In this document: positions 60,313-64,000 of the stretch, one piece after another | How the letters are laid out: each line of letters opens with the position of its first letter | How positions within the stretch are numbered: the stretch's first letter is position 1 | Assembly (NCBI GenBank): GCA_014281115.1 | Contig: JACONQ010000004.1 | Span: forward strand, 4,170,249-4,234,248 | Reading direction: 5' to 3' | Length of the DNA stretch: 64,000 bases | From: Laburnicola sp. R22_1 | Lineage: Eukaryota; Ascomycota; Dothideomycetes; Pleosporales; Didymosphaeriaceae | Notes under the pieces: model-generated | What the model was told of the DNA's origin: nothing | Database searches by the model: none | Seen by the model: only the letters and a program-made list of their open reading frames with translations | Position numbers and translations under genes: made by a program

Positions 60313-62167
60313 TAATATATTTATAAGCGAGCCGCGCGTATAAGTAAGCCGCGCGCCCTACTAACTTTCTACAATGCGTCTTATATAAACTATAATGGCT
60401 TAACTATTATTTACTTAATTGCGCTATAAAGAAGCAAATATCTACCTAGCTCTTTTAGCTATTAATTCTAGTTAAATATAAAGTATAAAACGTGCTACCA
60501 TAACGTTTTACGTCCCTAAAACAACACTTCGCGGCCGACGCGCAGAAATTGCTGCGCGACGCAACTCTAAGCCTAAATTAAAGAAGCTTACTAAGCTTAA
60601 AGAGGAGGTGATTGTTAAGTATATACTTAACCTAGATTCGCGAGACTTTGCGCCCACTCTAGGTGCTGTACGAGATATAGCGAATAAGCTACTTACTAAG
60701 CGCAGTGTAGGCCATATTGGCTAGTAGTAGCCTAGAAACTTTATTAAGCAAATAGACAGCCTTATAACGCGATTTAATTAACCCTATAATTAATAGCGAG
60801 CCCTCTATAAGAACCTAATAGTTATATAGGCCTAGTTTAAGCTAGTAGTATATATAAAGGCCACCTACAGTATCTATAATAAGAATACCTTTAACTTTAA
60901 TAAGACTAGCTTTCTAATAGGTAAAATATCCTTCTAGCTAGTTATTACTAGCTTAGAGAGGCGTAACTAGCTAAAAGTAATCTAGCTAGGCAATTGTAAG
61001 TGGGTGACAGCAATCTACGGAATTAATACTACTAGGTAGGCAATCCCGCCCTTTATTATCTTTGCTAGCTAGTACTACCTCTCTGCCTAGTACGAGGGCG
61101 ATAATATACTAGGTAACTAGACTATTAGTCTTAGTAATAATAGCTAGACTACGAATAAACTTAGTATTACCTAGCTATAGTATTTTATTAAGCATATAGT
61201 AGAGTGTAGAGTGGGCGCGTGTTAGCTACTAATACTTAATAGCCATAAGAGTTATAACTCGCTTAAATTCTAGAAGATCTATAAGAAGAATAAGATTTAC
61301 ACTCTCTATATGCCGCTATATTTATTATACCTTCTGTAGCCGCTTAATATTAGCTATTTCTCGCTGTTAAAGCGGGCGTACGGGCGCTAGGTCGAGGGCC
61401 TAATACGCGACCACATTAACTATATTACTAAGCTTAAGTTCCTACTAGCCTTTCGCGCCGCCTATAACTAGTTAATTATAAAGGAGAATATCTGCGCAAG
61501 CTTTTAAGGCGCTAGGCTAGTCCCATACAATCTAGAGGCAGTAATATTAAAGCTTAATATAAAGCTTCGTACGCTATTACTAGCAGCCCTACTAGAGGCC
61601 CTATAGAAGTCTGCAACACTAAGCAACGCGCGCGAGCTAGGCGCTTAGTTAACTCTAGTTTGTAAGCGAATCCAAAGGCATTAAGAATTCTCTCCTATAT
61701 TAGTTATCTAGTCGCTTAATTGGCTTACAAAAGAGGCTAAGAGAATGGCGCATTTAATAGTACTTATATACAATAAGATAGCTAGTTTATAAAAGGCAAA
61801 TAAGGTAGCCATAACGCGTAAATAGCGTAAAAAGAAGTAGATTTAGAAGTAAGGCACCCTATTAAAGGCAGAGAAAGAGGATATTATTACTTAGAAGGCT
61901 ATTAAGTAGTAACTAGAGAGAGAAACGCAGTATAGCCAGGCGTAGTTAGGTGCGAGCTAGTAGGCTTTAGCGTGCTACACGCGCTATAGGGAGCCTGGGC
62001 ACAACTTATATACGTGCAAGAAAGTTTTTATAAATACTACTTAATTTAGAATAGCTATTATATTAATAGAATTTTAATGTGTTGTTAATATATAGCCTAT
62101 AAAAGGCTAAGAGACTTAGTAGAGTGCGCGGCTTACTTATACGCGCGGCTCGCTTATAAATATATTA
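60313..62167 (+). mobile_element. Pogo/Fot1-type transposon inserted in the helicase relic
   Basis: A 1.85 kb element with inverted ends about 50 nt long: left TATTTATAAGCGAGCCGCGC, GTATAAGTAAGCCGCGCG (60318-60360), repeated inverted at 62120-62165 as CGCGGCTTACTTATACGCGC, GGCTCGCTTATAAATA. TA flanks suit Fot1 insertion. Inside is a transposase relic on the plus strand (about 60520-62035). Compared with the surrounding sequence it keeps more GC, so it may have arrived later. It splits the helicase relic between KIAI and the next helicase block. Confidence 0.8.
60520..62035 (+). pseudogene. Pogo/Fot1 transposase relic
   Basis: DDE transposase of the pogo/Fot1 group. Visible blocks: EEVIVKYILNLDSRDFAPTL and GAVRDIANKLLTKRSVG (CENP-B type DNA-binding), CKWVTAIYGINTTR, the first catalytic region near IPPFIIFA, LLILNSHKSYNS where LDGHxSH is expected (Asp to Asn), IYTLYMPLYLLYLL-PLNISY where PPHSSHxLQPLD is expected, FSLLKRAYGR, VEGLIRDHINYITKLKFLLA and FRAAYN, and a C-terminal zinc-knuckle trace (CYTRYREPGHNLYTC). 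Numerous TAG/TAA stops replace Trp and Gln codons. It cannot make an active enzyme. Confidence 0.8.
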
Positions 62168-63300
62168 GATAAAAAGAAGTCTTATATAGTCTAGACTTTT
62201 ATAGCTAGGGTAGAAAAGCTATATATAGTAATTACTATACTAACGCTAGGTATATATACTCTAGGCGTGTAGGTAGTAATTATATAACTATATATAATTT
62301 ATTACTAAATCTAGTATAAAAGAGTAGCTATATAAAGTAAGAAAAAATAAAAGTAAGTTTATTATACTATAAGAATACTAGGGTAAGGAGTTAAAGAGAG
62401 AAAAAGTATTAGAATACTATCTAGAATAGTAAGTAAAAATTACCTTAATAAGACTATATATTAGTATATTATTATTAACTAGTATATAAATAATTATAAA
62501 AATTAATAGTATTATAAAGTAAATAAAATATAGTATAACTTATATAAAGTACAGCTCTATAGTATAAAGAGGTAGATAGAAGATAAGCCACTATTAAATA
62601 TAATGGCTATAGGTAATATAAAGTAATATAGGCTTAAGTAGGCTTAGAGTGTAAAAATAGGCTACTAAACTTATTTAGTATAAGAAGACTAACTATATAG
62701 TATATAAGCTAAAGCATATAAAATAGTATTTATAGTTCTAGCTATATATATATACTATTTATATGGCTATAAATAGTAAAGTAGAAAACTATAAGTAGAA
62801 AGTATGCCTAATAGTAAGCAAGAAGTAGATTATAGCTATAGAGGCAAGCTATAGGCAAATAGGCATAGTAAAATAAAAGCTATTTATAAAATATAACTAC
62901 TACTTTACTCTATAGGTAATATATAATTAGTAAGTAGAAGATTTAAGTATATAGAGAGAGTATAAGTTGCTAGGAGGGCGGAGTATTTATTAATTTAATT
63001 AGGTTCTACTCTAACTTAGGGCGCTAAATCTACTATTATAAGGGTAAATTACTTTATTAGTAATATAAACTATATGTATAGCGTGTATTTCTAAAATTAG
63101 GGGGTATAGTAAATTATTATTTTATAGGTAGGGTAAATTTAGTTTCTATTAGTAAATTTACTCTAAACTTAGAAATATTTTTATACTAATAAGCTACACT
63201 ATTTATAAAATTTATAAAAACCTAACTTATATAGTAGAGTGTAGGCAAAAGAGGTATTATAGGTTATAGTTATATTAATAAGGAGATTAGTAGTATACTA
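62168..63300 (+). pseudogene. Telomere-linked RecQ-type helicase relic, 3' part
   Basis: Continuation of the helicase after the transposon. Just past the insertion the frame reads KKSYIV-TFIARVEKLYIVIT, then ILTLGIYTLGVQVVII, which matches the RecQ block with motif V (ALGLGVDIPGVRVVIH in intact relatives). Further on, LLYSIGNI, ARRAEYLLI-LGSTLT-GAKSTI and RVNYFISNINYMYSVYF (about 62960-63095) continue a protein-like reading. Stops are TAG/TAA throughout. The end is not sharply defined; the telomere begins about 500 bp later. Together with the 5' part this is a helicase of at least 4 kb, inactive. Confidence 0.58.
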
Positions 63301-63813
63301 CTAAAGTTAGGACTAAGCGGAATATAAAGCCTAGCCACTATAATTAAGGCAAAGAGAAAGACATATTTAGTAAGTTAAATAGTACGTTTAGAGTAGATTA
63401 ATCTAGCGTGTTAGTATAGCCAGAGTAAGTATAGCGTATTAATATTTTAACTATTTAGTAGAGTACTACGTAGCTATATATAAGAAGTGCTAGTATATAA
63501 TATAGCCAAATTAAATTAAGGGCTATTTATAAAAGTAGTATAAAATTAAATATAAAGATGCTAGCAAAATAGAATTAGAGGTTTATAGCTAAGTAGGCAT
63601 TATATAGTACTCTAGTAAGTTCGTGCTACTAAGCTAGATTGTAGCGCCGTATCTCTAGTTACCTATATATATAAATAGGTTATTATGCTAGTTAAATTTA
63701 AAATAGTGTTAGTAGGTATTATAAAGTATTAAGAGTATAAAAATATTAGTATAAAGACTACTAAGGATAGTTAGTAAAAAAGAAGCGTAGGTAACTAAGT
63801 CGGATTAAAAAAG
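63301..63813. other. Telomere-adjacent AT-rich sequence
   Basis: About 510 bp of RIP-type sequence between the helicase relic and the telomere. A protein-like trace may continue in the plus strand but I cannot assign it. No telomere-like motifs occur before 63814. Confidence 0.55.
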
Positions 63814-63969
63814 TTAGGGTTAGGGTTAGGGTTAGGATTAGGGTTAGGGTTAGGGTTAGGGTTAGGGTTAGGGTTAGGGTTAGGGTTAGGGTTAGGGTTA
63901 GGGTTAGGGTTAGGGTTAGGGTTAGGGTTAGGGTTAGGGTTAGGGTTAGGGTTAGGGTTAGGGTTAGGG
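63814..63969 (+). repeat. Telomere, 26 x TTAGGG
   Basis: Twenty-six consecutive hexamers, G-rich strand running 5' to 3' toward the window end, as expected for a right chromosome end. All are TTAGGG except the fourth (63832-63837), which is TTAGGA. The array is short but fungal telomeres of 100-200 bp are normal. Confidence 0.98.
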
Positions 63970-64000
63970 TGGGTGTTACCGTGGGAATGAATCCTTAGCA
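63970..64000 (+). other. Residual sequencing barcode/adapter, not genomic
   Basis: After the telomere come 31 non-telomeric bases. As I remember the published list, the 24 bases at 63973-63996 equal Oxford Nanopore barcode 07 in its listed orientation, and the final AGCA fits the adapter that follows the barcode, with a few bases lost. I infer untrimmed adapter. Confidence 0.8.

Noticed and set aside
63814..63969. Regular short repeats that could suggest a CRISPR-like array
   Set aside because: They are plain TTAGGG telomere units without spacers, in a eukaryote.

Overview
This is the right-hand end of a chromosome from a filamentous ascomycete (Pezizomycotina; a Dothideomycete is my tentative guess). 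The reasons are short spliceosomal introns of about 45-90 nt in nearly every gene, full-length fungal housekeeping genes, a TTAGGG telomere, and a subtelomere in which repeats are saturated with C-to-T and G-to-A changes of the repeat-induced point mutation (RIP) type.

Bases 1-49011 are a gene-rich arm of ordinary core genes, mostly with clear exon structure. In order: SYS1 (cut by the window edge), COA6, an MFS sugar transporter, GPI1 with a small membrane ORF just upstream, a CCCH/FG nucleoporin (Nup42/Amo1 type), protein disulfide isomerase, DHH1 helicase, a mitochondrial-type rhomboid protease, an unrecognised charged nuclear-type protein, SPT7 of SAGA, a VanZ-like membrane protein, ribosomal protein eS26, a CBS/PB1 protein (Mug70 type), an AAAP amino-acid transporter, a zinc-free MDR oxidoreductase, the karyopherin Kap121/Pse1, VPS4, and prefoldin subunit 6. 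Several pairs share short divergent promoters (SYS1/COA6, DHH1/rhomboid, eS26/Mug70-like, VPS4/prefoldin 6). A RIP-damaged Tc1/mariner-like element with near-perfect inverted repeats sits in the divergent promoter of the oxidoreductase and Kap121. A short dispersed repeat recurs at 21.6, 30.4, 36.2 and 51.4 kb.

Bases 49012-51560 are a transition zone. It holds broken accessory genes, including a cysteine-rich gene relic with one in-frame stop, abutting a copy of the dispersed repeat.

Bases 51900-63813 are AT-rich and repeat-derived. A 1.07 kb sequence occurs twice in direct tandem, the distal copy more AT-mutated than the proximal one. It is followed by an unidentified minus-strand coding relic, then by a large RecQ-type telomere-linked helicase relic reading toward the telomere. 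This relic is split by a pogo/Fot1-type transposon (about 60313-62167), with recognisable helicase motifs on both sides.

The telomere itself is 26 TTAGGG units (63814-63969, one variant unit). The last 30 bases are not biological: they match, as I recall it, an Oxford Nanopore barcode, so the read ran off the true chromosome end.
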